The notes: a model not told the origin generated them from the letters alone. A stretch of 32,500 bases of DNA from Stramonita haemastoma (GCA_030674155.1 CM060327.1:19767855-19800354); one strand, 5' to 3'. Positions 10,346 through 22,260 are shown, counted from the stretch's first letter. Numbers and translations are program-made.

Positions 10346-11220
10346 GTTCCTCAGCTAGAGTTTCGTGAGAGATTTTGCGTATGCTGCGGTTTTTGCCCAC
10401 CACAAAGGTAGCCGCATTCTGACTTCAGGATATTTCTATGAGTAATATGCTGTTGTTGTTTCGTTTCATACGGGTTATATTCATGCGTATGTTCACCTCT
10501 GTATCAAGGAAACTGTCAAGGAAATGCCGGTAAAGACATCAAATATCTCTTTTCCTCTCTGTCTGTCTGTCTTCACAGGGGGTACATAAAAGCGACACAT
10601 TCACATGCATTCATCCCATGGCAGTAATCAGAACACGTGTTCATTCACATTGCAGTCATAAGGAGTGATAGGAAAACTATAAACATTCAACTCATAAATT
10701 GGTTCAACATTTATCTATTAAAATCACAACGCAAAACTAAAACAATACAACAGCGAAAAAAACAGGATGCTTTTTTTTTTTTTTTTTTTTTACATTATAA
10801 CTTAAAATGCTCTCATTATTGCTGTCAGAAAGAAAAGCAATTTACGTTAGTGAGTTTTCGTTTGCTTTTATTATTAAACAGGATATGGAAGTCTTAAACA
10901 TTTGGGCGTGTATAGAAAAAAAGTTTGATTTTAACTGTCACATTCTTAAAAAAAAAAAAAAAATTGAAAATGCAGTGAAATTTTATGCATCTCCAAGGTC
11001 ACCACAGTCACATTTTGTATGCGTATGTTTATTCTTTCATTGTGATGTAGGGGTACCTACAATTCCTTATCTCTGTATAGGCAGGCAGTGATTCAAAGTC
11101 CTTACTTGTTTGCTATAGATAGCGCGAGTAGCTATATCTACCAGCGCTCTACCATTTCCAGAATACGCTTCCTGTCTGGTTAGCACTTGAGACCTGTTAA
11201 TGTAATGCACTGTCTACGGA
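10346..11220. other. Mostly unique sequence with T and A homopolymers
   Basis: Poly-T of 21 at 10771-10791 and poly-A of 16 at 10948-10963. A (CTGT)3 lies near 10559. 11113-11146 contains TAGATAGC...GCTATATCTA, a weak inverted repeat. No coding region is supported. Confidence 0.5.
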
Positions 11221-11378
11221 CACACTCCGTGCAATATATATAGAGAGATATGTGTGTGTGTGCGCGCGCGTGTATGCGTACGTATGTGTGTGTGTGTCTG
11301 TGTCTGTGTCCGTGTGCGCTCACAGTTGAGCGTGTGTTCGTGCACGCGCGCACATATACACCCTCTCGCACACATGCA

Positions 11379-11433
<55 letters not shown>

Positions 11434-11458
11434 ACACACGCACGCACGCACGCACACA
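11221..11458. repeat. (GT)n ... (CA)n inverted pair
   Basis: TGTGTG, GCGCGCG and TCTGTG at 11250-11335 face CACGCGCGCAC and (CA)n at 11340-11458 in complementary orientation. The locus could fold into a long imperfect hairpin. Confidence 0.88.
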
Positions 11459-11670
11459 AACACAAACATAGAATGGAAGAGAAAGGGAGGGGGATACTCA
11501 GACAGATAGACAATCACTCAGACAGATAGACAGACAGATAGACAATCAGACAGAGACAAACAGAGAGACAGCGACAGAGAGAGGGGTGGGGTGGGGGGGG
11601 GGGGGGGGCAAACAGACAGACAGACAGAGAGACAGAGAGAGACAGACAGAGATCGACCGACACACGACAG
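11459..11670. repeat. Degenerate (GACA)n / (GATA) with G run
   Basis: CAGACAGATAGACA units appear from 11497. A G-rich block with a long G run lies at 11585-11608, then more CAGACAGA to about 11652. Confidence 0.88.
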
Positions 11671-11785
11671 AAACAGAGAGGACCAGTATGGGTCTGAAAA
11701 AAAGGCGCTAACTATGTGACATAGCGGTCGTAGGCATTTTACCTCTGATGGTGCTAATAACCTAACCTCTGTCGATACCTGTCCC

Positions 11786-12175
11786 TCCTCCTCCTCTTAG
11801 TTTCCTCTTCAGGAAGAAACTGGCGGCTGCTGCTGCTGCTGCTGCTTACGTTTCTGCTGTTGCTGCTGCTGCTGTTATTGCTGCAGCAGCTGCTGTTTAT
11901 ATTACTGCTGTTGCAGCAACAGCTGCTGCTGCTTCTGCTTCTACAACTCAAGACTTTAATTCCAAAATGACTCGGGACTACTTTTATGAGAAATTCTGCG
12001 ATTGCTGCTTGCTGCTACTTGTGCTTCTGCTACTGCTGTTGCTGCGCTGCTGTTCGTTACTTGTTTCTGCTCCTGCTTCATTCTACGTACTCACGACTCT
12101 ACTCTTGCTGTAGCCACTGCTACCGTTGTTACTGATGTTCTTTCCGGTTTCTTCCTCTTGTTGCTGCGTCAGATG
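11786..12175. repeat. Imperfect CTG/TTG/CAG cryptic-simple region
   Basis: CTG units are interrupted by TTG, TTA and CTT. Around 11875-11925 the strand switches to CAG (GCTGCAGCAGCTGCTG), creating short CTG/CAG palindromes. A weaker CTG/CTT field continues at 12002-12175. This looks like an old triplet expansion broken by substitutions. Confidence 0.8.
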
Positions 12176-12436
12176 TATAATTATGACGTGTAGGTCTCAT
12201 CGTTGAAGGATAGCGTGCTGTCTTCTTGTTCACTTTTCTGTATGTATGTTATACTTATAGGTGTGCGAAGCTTACTCGTAGAGTATGGGTATGTGACATA
12301 AAGGAAGAGATATAAACGCTTTTAAAATATTTTGTGTTTAGAAACGGTAATAAGAATAAACCGTTACAGCAGCTACAATATTAGAACAACAAAAATTAAC
12401 CGCATGAAAATAAGAAGGAGAAAAAAATATCTAACA
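12176..12436. other. Unique spacer
   Basis: No recognised feature. Confidence 0.45.
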
Positions 12437-12465
12437 GATGCACGCACACGCACACACACACACAT

Positions 12466-12497
<32 letters not shown>

Positions 12498-12639
12498 AGC
12501 ACACGCACACGCACACACGCACACATCACAGCACAACACCACACAACACACACACACACTACACACCCACACCACAACCACCACACAACACACCCCACCA
12601 CACCACACAACACAACACAGCACAACACAAACACAATAC

Positions 12640-12711
<72 letters not shown>
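12437..12711. repeat. CA-rich compound, ending in pure (CA)n
   Basis: CACG, ACAC, CACAACAC and CCACA variants at 12437-12640, then about 36 uninterrupted AC units at 12641-12711. Confidence 0.93.
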
Positions 12712-12714
<3 letters not shown>

Positions 12715-12812
12715 TCAGTGTACTATAAATAAACTGTTTACATGCGGCAAGCTAAGGAGGTCAGCTCAGATAGTAGGGGAAAAATCGTGGTCTGGCTAGG
12801 AATCCACTGAAT

Positions 12813-12840
12813 CCTGCCTGCCTGCCTGCCTGCCTGCCTG
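12813..12840. repeat. (CCTG)7
   Basis: Seven perfect CCTG tetranucleotides. Confidence 0.95.
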
Positions 12841-12936
12841 TCGCTCTGGAAGATGACCGCTTGATGGGGGGATTCAGCCTCTTTGTTCATCTGTCAGTTG
12901 TTGTTTTTTGTGTGTCTTGGTCTGCTTGACTGTCTC

Positions 12937-12938
<2 letters not shown>

Positions 12939-13014
<76 letters not shown>

Positions 13015-13145
13015 GTGATTCCTGCCTGTCTGCTTGTGTGTGTCTGTGCGTGTGTCTGCCTGCCAGTCTGCCTGTGTGTGTGTGTGTGTCTGTGTCTGTG
13101 TCTGTCTGTCTGTCTGCCTGTGTGTGTGTGTGCCTGTGTGTCTAA
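12939..13145. repeat. (TG)n followed by CTGTGTG variants
   Basis: Pure TG at 12939-13013, then TGTCTG, CCTGTG and CTGT mixtures to 13145. Confidence 0.93.
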
Positions 13146-13260
13146 CTGTCTCCCCTTCTCTGTCCTTCTTTGTTCTTCCCTGTCCATTTATTTGTCGATG
13201 TTGTTTAAAAATGTCTTATTCTTATCTTTTTTATGTCTCTTTTCGTTGTCTCTTGCACTA

Positions 13261-13298
<38 letters not shown>

Positions 13299-13327
13299 GA
13301 GACGGACGGACGGACGGACGGACGGAC

Positions 13328-13378
<51 letters not shown>

Positions 13379-13410
13379 GGGGGGGGACGGACACACACAC
13401 ACACACACAC
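13261..13410. repeat. Four-part compound: (ACAG)n (ACGG)n (GA)n (CA)n
   Basis: ACAG at 13261-13299, GACG/ACGG at 13301-13328, GA at 13331-13374, a G run at 13378-13386, then CA at 13391-13410. Each motif differs from the previous one by one substitution type, as expected if new repeats arise by mutation at the edges of older ones. Confidence 0.93.
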
Positions 13411-13446
13411 CATGTAGGTAAAGGTTGTAAGTGACAGTGGAGATAA

Positions 13447-13498
<52 letters not shown>
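13447..13498. repeat. (AAT)n microsatellite
   Basis: About 17 uninterrupted AAT units joined directly to the start of dispersed repeat R2. Confidence 0.95.
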
Positions 13499-13499
<1 letters not shown>

Positions 13500-13580
13500 A
13501 TGGAATTTGTATAGCGCTATATCTTGCAAAAACAAATCAAAGCGCTTGCATTCAACCTACACGACGCACAATCAGCAACT
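13497..13580 (+). repeat. Dispersed repeat R2, copy 1
   Basis: Begins TACATGGAATTTGTATAGCG. Its first 64 bp (13497-13560) match 22115-22178 at 58 of 64 positions by my count. AGCGCT occurs twice per copy (TAGCGCTA and AAGCGCTT), giving a short internal inverted repeat. A 5' AAT or TTTA microsatellite precedes each copy. I recall similar short repeats from molluscs; the class is unknown. Confidence 0.75.
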
Positions 13581-13605
13581 ATTTACAGTTTTGACAAATT
13601 CGAAT

Positions 13606-13607
<2 letters not shown>

Positions 13608-13690
<83 letters not shown>

Positions 13691-13703
13691 AAATAAAACA
13701 AAG

Positions 13704-13750
<47 letters not shown>

Positions 13751-13826
13751 CACCCACACACCACACACACACACTACACACAAAACCCCCACACCCCACA
13801 CACCACACACACACACACACTACACA

Positions 13827-13889
<63 letters not shown>
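13608..13889. repeat. Multipart (CA)n block
   Basis: (CA)n at 13608-13688, again at 13706-13747, CCACAC/CAAAA variants at 13748-13830 and (CA)n at 13831-13889. Confidence 0.95.
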
Positions 13890-13890
<1 letters not shown>

Positions 13891-14156
13891 TCACAGTACG
13901 AACATTCGTACCATAAAGGTGTTAGTAACAGTGAAACAAGGTAGTATAGGTACCAAGGCTGAATATATATACACCCAGACAGACACAGACGAAGCAGTTT
14001 CGGCTTGGTATAGTTTAGTTATAATTATCCCAGCCTGTCAACATACTGTGGTACCAGACTGACTGGCAAGATAAAGTAAGTTGGCAGGTCTGGGTTTCTC
14101 AGGAATCAGGACAGTTAGTTTTGTTTTGACTTGCCGTGTCTCTGTCTGTGTCAATA

Positions 14157-14158
<2 letters not shown>

Positions 14159-14232
<74 letters not shown>

Positions 14233-14240
14233 GTGTTGTC

Positions 14241-14286
<46 letters not shown>

Positions 14287-14329
14287 ATCTGTGTTGTATC
14301 TGTGTGTGAAAGAAAGAAAGAAAGAAAGA

Positions 14330-14402
<73 letters not shown>

Positions 14403-14483
14403 TCGGGACTTAAGAAGAGAGAGACAGAGACAGATGGGGATAGAGACAGACAGACACCACAGAGAAGCGCGTGCACACCAACA

Positions 14484-14549
<66 letters not shown>
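14159..14549. repeat. Compound (TG)n (CTGT)n (GAAA)n (GA)n (CA)n
   Basis: TG 14159-14231, GTCT 14239-14286, GAAA 14308-14329, GA 14333-14398, degenerate GACA 14418-14455 and CA 14489-14549. The outer (TG)n and (CA)n arms are complementary and could pair over about 60-70 bp. Confidence 0.94.
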
Positions 14550-14551
<2 letters not shown>

Positions 14552-15164
14552 AAAAACAACTACATAAAAATGACGAGACGATAACAAAAAGTTAGTCATC
14601 CGTAAACCTACAGACACCCGCAAAGAAAAACATGATTGTTTCAGCTTCGTACAGAAAATCAACATGTCAGCATGCTCGGACAAGGCCAGGTATGAGGTAA
14701 CAGAAACTTGGCAGGCCAACCGACAAGTCTTTTGTATGGGTTTTCTTGGTATTCTGGAGGTTCGGACTATTCGACACTCTGTCTATGTTTGTATAAGAAA
14801 GAGACAGGGCAAGGCAAGGCGATGCAATGCAGGCAAAGCACTTAAAAAAGATTATATATAGTTCGAGGGTTATAACTAGGCCTAAGTATTCATTGGGTTT
14901 GGGGGTGTTTTTTTTGCATCCGGCTCCACCCTTTTAGGAGATTATGTCATGATAATCAAAACTGATACATCGAACTACAAGGTTATGACAAAAAGGAAAA
15001 AAACCCCCAACCACTATTCATAATTAGTATAGAGTAAAACAAAGGAGCAAACCCCAAACTGAGACCAACCAAACAAGCAAAAAACAATTAGACAAATCAT
15101 GAACATTTCAAAAACAGAAAAAGAACACTCGCCCTTACACGTAAAAAGAAAAATAATAGTGTAA
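14550..15164. other. Unique spacer
   Basis: Ordinary-complexity DNA. A short run of AAGGC/ATGCA-like pentamers lies at 14811-14838. No gene or element was recognised. Confidence 0.5.
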
Positions 15165-15248
15165 TGTGTGTGTGCGCGTGCACACACAGAGAGACACACG
15201 GAGACACAAACACACACACGCGCGCACGCGCGTGCATGCACATACACA
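15165..15248. repeat. GT/CA and CG-rich palindromic simple tract
   Basis: GTGTGTGTGCGCG joins directly to TGCACACACAG, forming a near-perfect inverted repeat. CACACACACGCGCGCACGCG follows. Confidence 0.85.
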
Positions 15249-15334
15249 CTTATACCATCAGTTTTTACATGGTAAAAGAAAAAGAAATTTAATCACAAAG
15301 TGAGCTAACAGAACATACATACAAAGATCTAGTT

Positions 15335-15486
<152 letters not shown>

Positions 15487-15871
15487 CGGTTTTTCCCAAG
15501 ATGTTTCATACCACTTTCAGTCACGGTATGAAATTTTGGGCTGCTCTTCCTATCCCGAGGAGAGCGCCTTGCCAGAAGAGTAGCACGCACCGTGATTAAT
15601 CAAAAACAAGCAAAACTGGATTCCTGTCCGCATCTGTATTCAGTTTTGTATCCGTTCGAGAGAGGCTTTTTTCCTACAGAATTTTGCCCCCCAAACAACT
15701 CTCCTGTAGTACTAACATCTTTAGTTTTTTAAAATCTAAATTGATTACCATCAGTATCTATTAATTTGTTTTTCGAGATTGGTCATTTTAAGTGGTATCA
15801 TTGTTTAGTTTGACATGTCGAAATGGGTTTCAACGAAATAGTGTTTTAGCTATTCGTTACTTTGACTGGTT

Positions 15872-15875
<4 letters not shown>
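15487..15875. other. Unique spacer
   Basis: No gene or element was recognised. Confidence 0.5.
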
Positions 15876-15945
<70 letters not shown>

Positions 15946-16055
15946 GTGTTTGTGTGGTGTTCATTTTAACGTCTATCCACTAAAAAGTGATATTAGACAG
16001 ACTGTGTGTTTGCATGCGTTGCGTGCGTTGCGTGCGTGTGTGCGTTTGCGTGCGT
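15876..16055. repeat. (TG)n, later GCGTGCGT variants
   Basis: Pure TG at 15876-15944, then, after about 60 bp of ordinary sequence, TGCGTGCGT units near 16012-16055. Confidence 0.92.
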
Positions 16056-16195
16056 GTGTATCATTTTGAGTCGATAGATTACTCTAACGGATGTTTGTTG
16101 TTGTTGTGTCAAGCAAAATATTCATGACTTTCATGGCAATTGAATATTCTGAATATGAATGTGAATCTGAATCCCACACAGAGAGCACTACTTGG

Positions 16196-16383
16196 ACAGA
16201 CAGACTAGCACACAGACAGGCAGGTTACATAGGTAGGCAGCAAGAGATAGTCTGGCAGGCAGGCAAGCAGAAAGACAGGCAGGTAGGCAGACAGACAGAC
16301 AAGACAGACAGGCAGACAGACAGACAAACAGCTAGACAGGCAGGCACGCAGACAGACAGACAGACAAAACAGACAGACAGACA
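16196..16383. repeat. Degenerate (CAGA/CAGG)n
   Basis: ACAGACAGAC, CAGGCAGG and CAGGTAGG tetramers continue throughout, with substitutions. Confidence 0.9.
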
Positions 16384-16559
16384 AATATTTCCATTCCACT
16401 CCCAACCCCGGTATATAAACACTTAGAAAGTCGCCGTGCCATGGGCTGACATGGAAGCTAAAATTGGCAAAGCTGGCATTGTCTGATGGGTTCTCCATAC
16501 CTCTCCGTTTCAGTTTTTGAAAATTTTCCAGTCTGTCTGTCTCTGTCAGTGCGTGTAAA

Positions 16560-16563
<4 letters not shown>

Positions 16564-16652
<89 letters not shown>

Positions 16653-16660
16653 GGGGGGGG
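16564..16660. repeat. (GA)n joined to poly-G
   Basis: About 39 GA units at 16564-16642 run into 19 G at 16642-16660. Confidence 0.96.
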
Positions 16661-16812
16661 TGTTGAAGAACACGAACGGTTTCGCGCTAATGAGGGAAAG
16701 GATTCACAGTTGAGATAAGAATGCTTTTATGGTTTTGTTTTTTTTTTGTGACTTAAAAATGTTTTGATGCCCCTTCCCTCGAAATTCAGTTCTCTTTCAA
16801 GAAAAAAGTAAA

Positions 16813-16865
16813 TCATCGTCATCATCGTCGTCGTTATCGTCGTCGTCGTCGTCGTCGTCGTCTCG

Positions 16866-16927
<62 letters not shown>

Positions 16928-16964
16928 GTCGTCGTCGTCGTCGTCGTCTCTCTCCGTCTCGTCG

Positions 16965-17011
<47 letters not shown>

Positions 17012-17012
17012 G
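16813..17012. repeat. Compound (GTC)n/(ATC)n trinucleotide locus
   Basis: Two cycles of (TCG)n, a TCTCGTC junction and (ATC)n, at 16813-16926 and 16927-17012. The same order, including the TCTCGTC junction, recurs at 29858-29932. Confidence 0.94.
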
Positions 17013-17101
17013 TTATAAGCACCACTACCTAGTCAATAAAGAAAAGCATGGAGTGTGTGTTCAAAGTCATTCATAAATTCATAATTCATAAATTGTGATG
17101 T

Positions 17102-17102
<1 letters not shown>

Positions 17103-17179
<77 letters not shown>
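17103..17179. repeat. (GA)n microsatellite
   Basis: About 75 bp of GA with one GGAGA interruption. Confidence 0.96.
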
Positions 17180-17180
<1 letters not shown>

Positions 17181-17370
17181 GTAGGCGTATGTTGGGAAAG
17201 GGGAGGGGAAGTTTGAAATGCATGGGAGAAGGAATCTCATAGAATTAATCATGTTAAATGATAAAAGAAAACAACATTGCATTATTAACCTACCGAACTA
17301 CAATAAACAGAAAAGAAAATGTATGTTTCAAGTGAAAAGTGTAAATAAATTTTAATCTCAGTTTAATGCA

Positions 17371-17617
17371 GTGTGTGTTGTGTGTGTGGTATGTGATGTG
17401 TGTGTTGTATGTGATGTGTGTGTATGTATGTGATGTATGTTGTTGTATGTATGTATGTGTATGTATGTATGTATGTATGTATGTATGTATGTATGTATGT
17501 ATGTATGTATGTATGTATGTATGTATGTATATGTATGTATGTAATTAGTATGTATGTATGTGTGTATTGGGGTTGGTTGTGTGTGTGTTGTGTGTGTGTG
17601 TTGTTGTGTGTGTGTGA
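17371..17617. repeat. GT/(ATGT)n compound
   Basis: GTGTGTTGTGT and GTATGTGATG variants, perfect ATGT tetranucleotides from about 17458 to 17529, then ATGT and GTGTTG variants. Confidence 0.94.
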
Positions 17618-18633
17618 CGTTTCATTTTATGACGATGACCTCTGAGGAGAGGGCCATCCAAGTACTAAAACTCACGGTCAGTCAGGTCGGACAGAAATAA
17701 GAAACGGAACATTTGGTTTTTTACTGCTAAGCACCTGACATGCTGCCATTAACAGCTTTTATGACGAGGTTGAATCATCTTCCTCTCCTCCTACTTCACA
17801 CTTAACTTAAATCTTTTTAGAAATCATGTTCAGAACGTCCCCCGTGGGGATACCAGGGGCCTGTAAACAGCAACCCCACCTTCTGGAAGTTCTGTGCTAG
17901 GAGTTGCTCTTGTCTATCCCTCTCTTATTCCTTTTCTCCTGTTCACCTGCTTTTTGTCTTTTTTCTGCCTTCTTGGTCCACTCTCCTACCTACTCCCCTC
18001 CCCCTATCAAGAAATACAAAAAGATAACAATTGTGTCCCACGTTAAAGTTGGAAGCACTTGGCCTTGTGGCAGTGCAATGCATTTTCATTCATTGGCAGA
18101 AAAGAGTAGTTGCTGTCTAAGCGTTTGGCAGAGAATAAGTCGTATAATTTTTATAACGGCGAAAAAAGTGAAGTCTAGTTGGTTTTCTTTCGAGAATCTT
18201 TCTCATAAGACACCCCCTCACCCCTGTCCCGCAGGGGTATAAGAAATTTAACAATAATATCAGACTAAACAGATGTAGGTGTGCGAAAGAGCTCCTATTA
18301 TTATCTTTTTCATTCTAATTTGTTTGTTTTAAACTGCTCATTTGTTTATACATGTCTTTAGGCTAAATTCAGGTTCATTGAATCGCACGGATATTTTTCT
18401 CTTCAATACAGGAGTGTTAATGTTTAAACTGTTATCAGCAAAAGGTTGCTTCGTGAAATTGTTCATGGCAGTTATTTAGAATGTTGTGCGAACGTGATAT
18501 GTATTGTTGCTTCAAACGTTTAGGACTTATGGCTCGTTAACTAAAAGTAATGACCCGAAATGGTGCTTTTATCTTTTGACGGATGGAGTATGTTGATGCC
18601 ATCCAAACACGTTTTTCTTTTTGTTAATAATAA
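17618..18633. other. Largest unique island
   Basis: About 1 kb of ordinary-complexity sequence. A frame of 112 codons (17904-18242) has no recognised domain, no plausible initiation context and mixed low-complexity content, so I do not call it. No A/B boxes were found. 18545-18570 (AATGACCCGAAATGGTGC) faintly resembles the 24-bp repeat that follows. Confidence 0.5.
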
Positions 18634-19167
18634 ATGACCCTTTACTGTCCATGAGAAATGGTATTTTATTGTCAGTCATTAATGGTAGTATTTTTGTCAA
18701 TGGTAAAATGACAGTTTATTTTGGCAATAATATACGGAGGTTTATTTGCAATGATAATAATGATAGTTAATTGGCAGTAATACATGCCAGTTTATTGGCT
18801 GTAATGCTTGTAATGAATTTTTATTGGCAATGATAAATGGCAGTTTATTACCAAAAGTACACGGAGGTTTATTGGCAATAGTATATGGCGGTTTCTTGGC
18901 AATGATAAATGGCAATTTAGTGGCATTAATAAATGCCAGTTTTATTTGCAATGATAAATGCCAGTTTATTGTCAGTAATAAAAGGCATGTTTTTTGTTGA
19001 TCAATAATAAATGGCAGTTTATTGTCAATACGAAACCACAGTTTATCGTCATAACAAAAGACTGGTTTATTGTCAATAATAAATAATTGTAGTTATTTGT
19101 CATGATAAATGGCAGGGTTTTTTTCTTTCTCAATTGTAAATGGCAATTTTCCAAACTGATTGTCAAG
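18634..19167. repeat. Degenerate 24-bp minisatellite, ~22 units
   Basis: The consensus core is ATGGCAGTTTATTGGCAAT followed by AATAA. Six successive units from 18837 to 18981 measure 24, 24, 24, 24, 25 and 24 bp. Other units carry small insertions (for example near 18810 and 18990). Because 24 is a multiple of three, the minus strand stays open with an eight-residue period (LPFIIANK-like). I regard that as a by-product, since substitutions and indels break the frame freely. Confidence 0.85.
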
Positions 19168-19324
19168 AAAAGTCTCAAACGCCTTAAATCCTTAACGTCG
19201 TTCTTCCCCCCTATGAAGTGATAAAGAAGTAACAAGGACACTACTGTAAAAGCATTAATCGCTTAATTGCAAGCCGCGAATGACCAGAACGCCGCCACTA
19301 TGTAAGTGAAAATATAGTTAGTTT

Positions 19325-19680
19325 GCGTGACTTTCACTAAAGCAAGCTTTGTTTTGAAACTGGGCATTCACTAAAACAGGCTAACCAAACACAGGCTTGT
19401 TTTAAACTGGACTCTACTGAAAACATGGGGTTTTTAAATTGGACTTTGACTAAAGCAGCTATTTTAACTGGACTTTGACTAAAACAGGGATTTTTTAAAA
19501 ACTGGACTTTCACTAAAACAAGTTGTTTTAACTGGACTTTACTAAAACAGGCTTATTTGTTAAAACGAGCATGTATTTAAACTGGATTTACTAAAACAGG
19601 CGTGTTTTCAACTGGACTCTATAAATCTAGCTAGCTATGTTTTAAACTGGGCTTCCACTAAAACAAGCTTCATTTAGACT
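19325..19680. repeat. Degenerate ~30-bp minisatellite, ~10-11 units
   Basis: The recurring theme is AACTGGACTTTCACTAAAAC then AGGCTTGTTTT. Anchors (CTGGAC or CTGGGC) occur near 19360, 19407, 19438 (as TTGGAC), 19468, 19502, 19531, 19582, 19611 and 19647. Unit length is about 28-34 bp. The unit is unrelated to the 24-bp array 160 bp upstream. Confidence 0.82.
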
Positions 19681-19803
19681 TAGCATATATATAGGCTTAT
19701 CATCTATTTATTATTCAGATCTGCTATGTTCTGTAGAACTCTGAAAGAACCAGATTGGTACAGTTTATTATTTTTATGCATGAAACGTGCAATGCTGCTG
19801 GAA

Positions 19804-19807
<4 letters not shown>

Positions 19808-19890
<83 letters not shown>

Positions 19891-20039
19891 CACCACACAA
19901 CACACACAGCACACGACACACAACACGACGCTCAGCAGGAGCAGAGACGAGACACACACAAGAGAACGAGACAGAGACACAGACACACACACGACCACAC
20001 ACCAACAACAACACACACACACACAGACACACAACAGAC

Positions 20040-20124
<85 letters not shown>
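19808..20124. repeat. (GA)n then CA compound
   Basis: GA with two GGAGA interruptions at 19808-19888, degenerate ACAC/GACA at 19889-20035, then pure (AC)n at about 20040-20123. Confidence 0.95.
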
Positions 20125-20127
<3 letters not shown>

Positions 20128-20314
20128 TCGAGACAATCTTTCGTTCTGCCCTTTATGCACCTGCACCAAAAAACCCTCTACTTTCCAAATTTTATCTCTT
20201 TATAAAAAAAAAAAAAGGACCTACGCCCCCCCTTTTTCCTCTCCCTCAAATCACAAAACAAACAAGTATCTCACATGGGCTGAAGACGTTGCGGTCTGAT
20301 CGTGACTTGACTTC

Positions 20315-21017
<703 letters not shown>

Positions 21018-21173
21018 CATTGCGTGATTTGTAGGAGGAGGAGAAGGAAAAAGATCACGAAGTTTTTTCCAGCTAAGCGAGCGACCTGGCCATGTCACGG
21101 TAATCATGACACTCGGAGTCGTTACGTGGTTAGGCTTTCCTTCCACTTGGTCATGACTCTAAGGTCTTGCTTT

Positions 21174-21360
21174 CAGAGAGAGGGAGCTCTTCGGCCCTCG
21201 ATCTTCGTGCATGCCACTACTGGACCTACCCAAGAGGAAAGGAGAAGAGAAAATGTTATATTAGGGGGGCAGGCAGGTCGGCTTGTCATTGGCCTATCTT
21301 CTATTATATATATTATAGGTGGGAGGGAGGGGGAGGGTAGGAGAGGAAGGGAAGGACGGA
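21174..21360 (+). repeat. Imperfect duplication R4, copy 1
   Basis: Shares with 21495-21690 the ordered motifs AGCTCTTCGG, TGCATGCCACTA, a 24-bp identical block (21266-21289 against 21580-21603), GGCCTAT and a terminal GGGAGGGG purine tract. Offset is about 314-321 bp. Confidence 0.85.
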
Positions 21361-21372
21361 GATTTTTTCATC

Positions 21373-21455
21373 TTATTCTTTTATATCGAAGATAATGGAA
21401 TCAGCAGTCATATGCTTTTTAACATCCGTGTGTATGCAGTTTTGTAAAATTGTAA
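21373..21455 (+). repeat. Dispersed repeat R3, copy 1
   Basis: TTATTCTTTTATATCGA, then GATAATGGAA (21373-21400), matches 22653-22680 at 26 of 28 positions. TGTGTATGCAGTTTTGTAAA (21429-21448) matches 22740-22759 at 19 of 20. The sequence between differs in length. It directly follows R4 copy 1. Confidence 0.75.
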
Positions 21456-21494
21456 ATATTGTTAACTCCAGGGGAAAAATCCCCTCGACTTTTA

Positions 21495-21870
<376 letters not shown>

Positions 21871-22114
21871 TTGTGTACGCGCGCGTGATAGTTTACCGTC
21901 TATTTCCATCTAGTAATTTTAGACAACATGCCCCCCCCCCCTTAAAAACCGAAAGTAAATAAGGAAACTTACAAACAAGAACGTTAACCACCTCGAAGCT
22001 TCATTCCCATCAAAACTAACAGACAAAAACAAAAAAAAAAACGCCTAAAAGAACAAAAAATGGAGAGAGGTACGAAAGAGGGCATATAAACTTCAATTTA
22101 TTTTTATTTATTTA

Positions 22115-22260
22115 TACATGGAATTTGTATAGCGCTATCTCTTGTAAAGACAAATCAAAGCGCTTGTATTTGACCTACAGAGCCACAGATCATGCTGCCA
22201 CCAGGCGCAAAGATCCCCAACTCCAACTCCCCGATTTTCTTCAGGATGGTGTCTAAAACG
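22115..22260 (+). repeat. Dispersed repeat R2, copy 2 (longer)
   Basis: Shares 22115-22178 with copy 1 (58 of 64 identical). It continues through GCTGCCACCAGGCGCAAAG and ACTCCCCGATTTTCTTCAGG, which may be more of the element. It is preceded by TTTATTTTTATTTATTTA. Confidence 0.72.

Noticed and set aside
11110..11170. Possible tRNA or SINE remnant on the minus strand (GGTAGAGCGCTGG)
   Set aside because: It resembles part of a D arm, but no B box lies at the right distance and no cloverleaf could be drawn.
17904..18242. 112-codon frame in the largest unique island
   Set aside because: Low-complexity start, no recognisable motif, and composition no different from surrounding non-coding DNA.
18742..19241. 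Minus-strand frames with eight-residue repeats as a repeat protein
   Set aside because: The period follows from the 24-bp DNA unit. Indels shift the frame several times and there is no start context or flanking coding signal.
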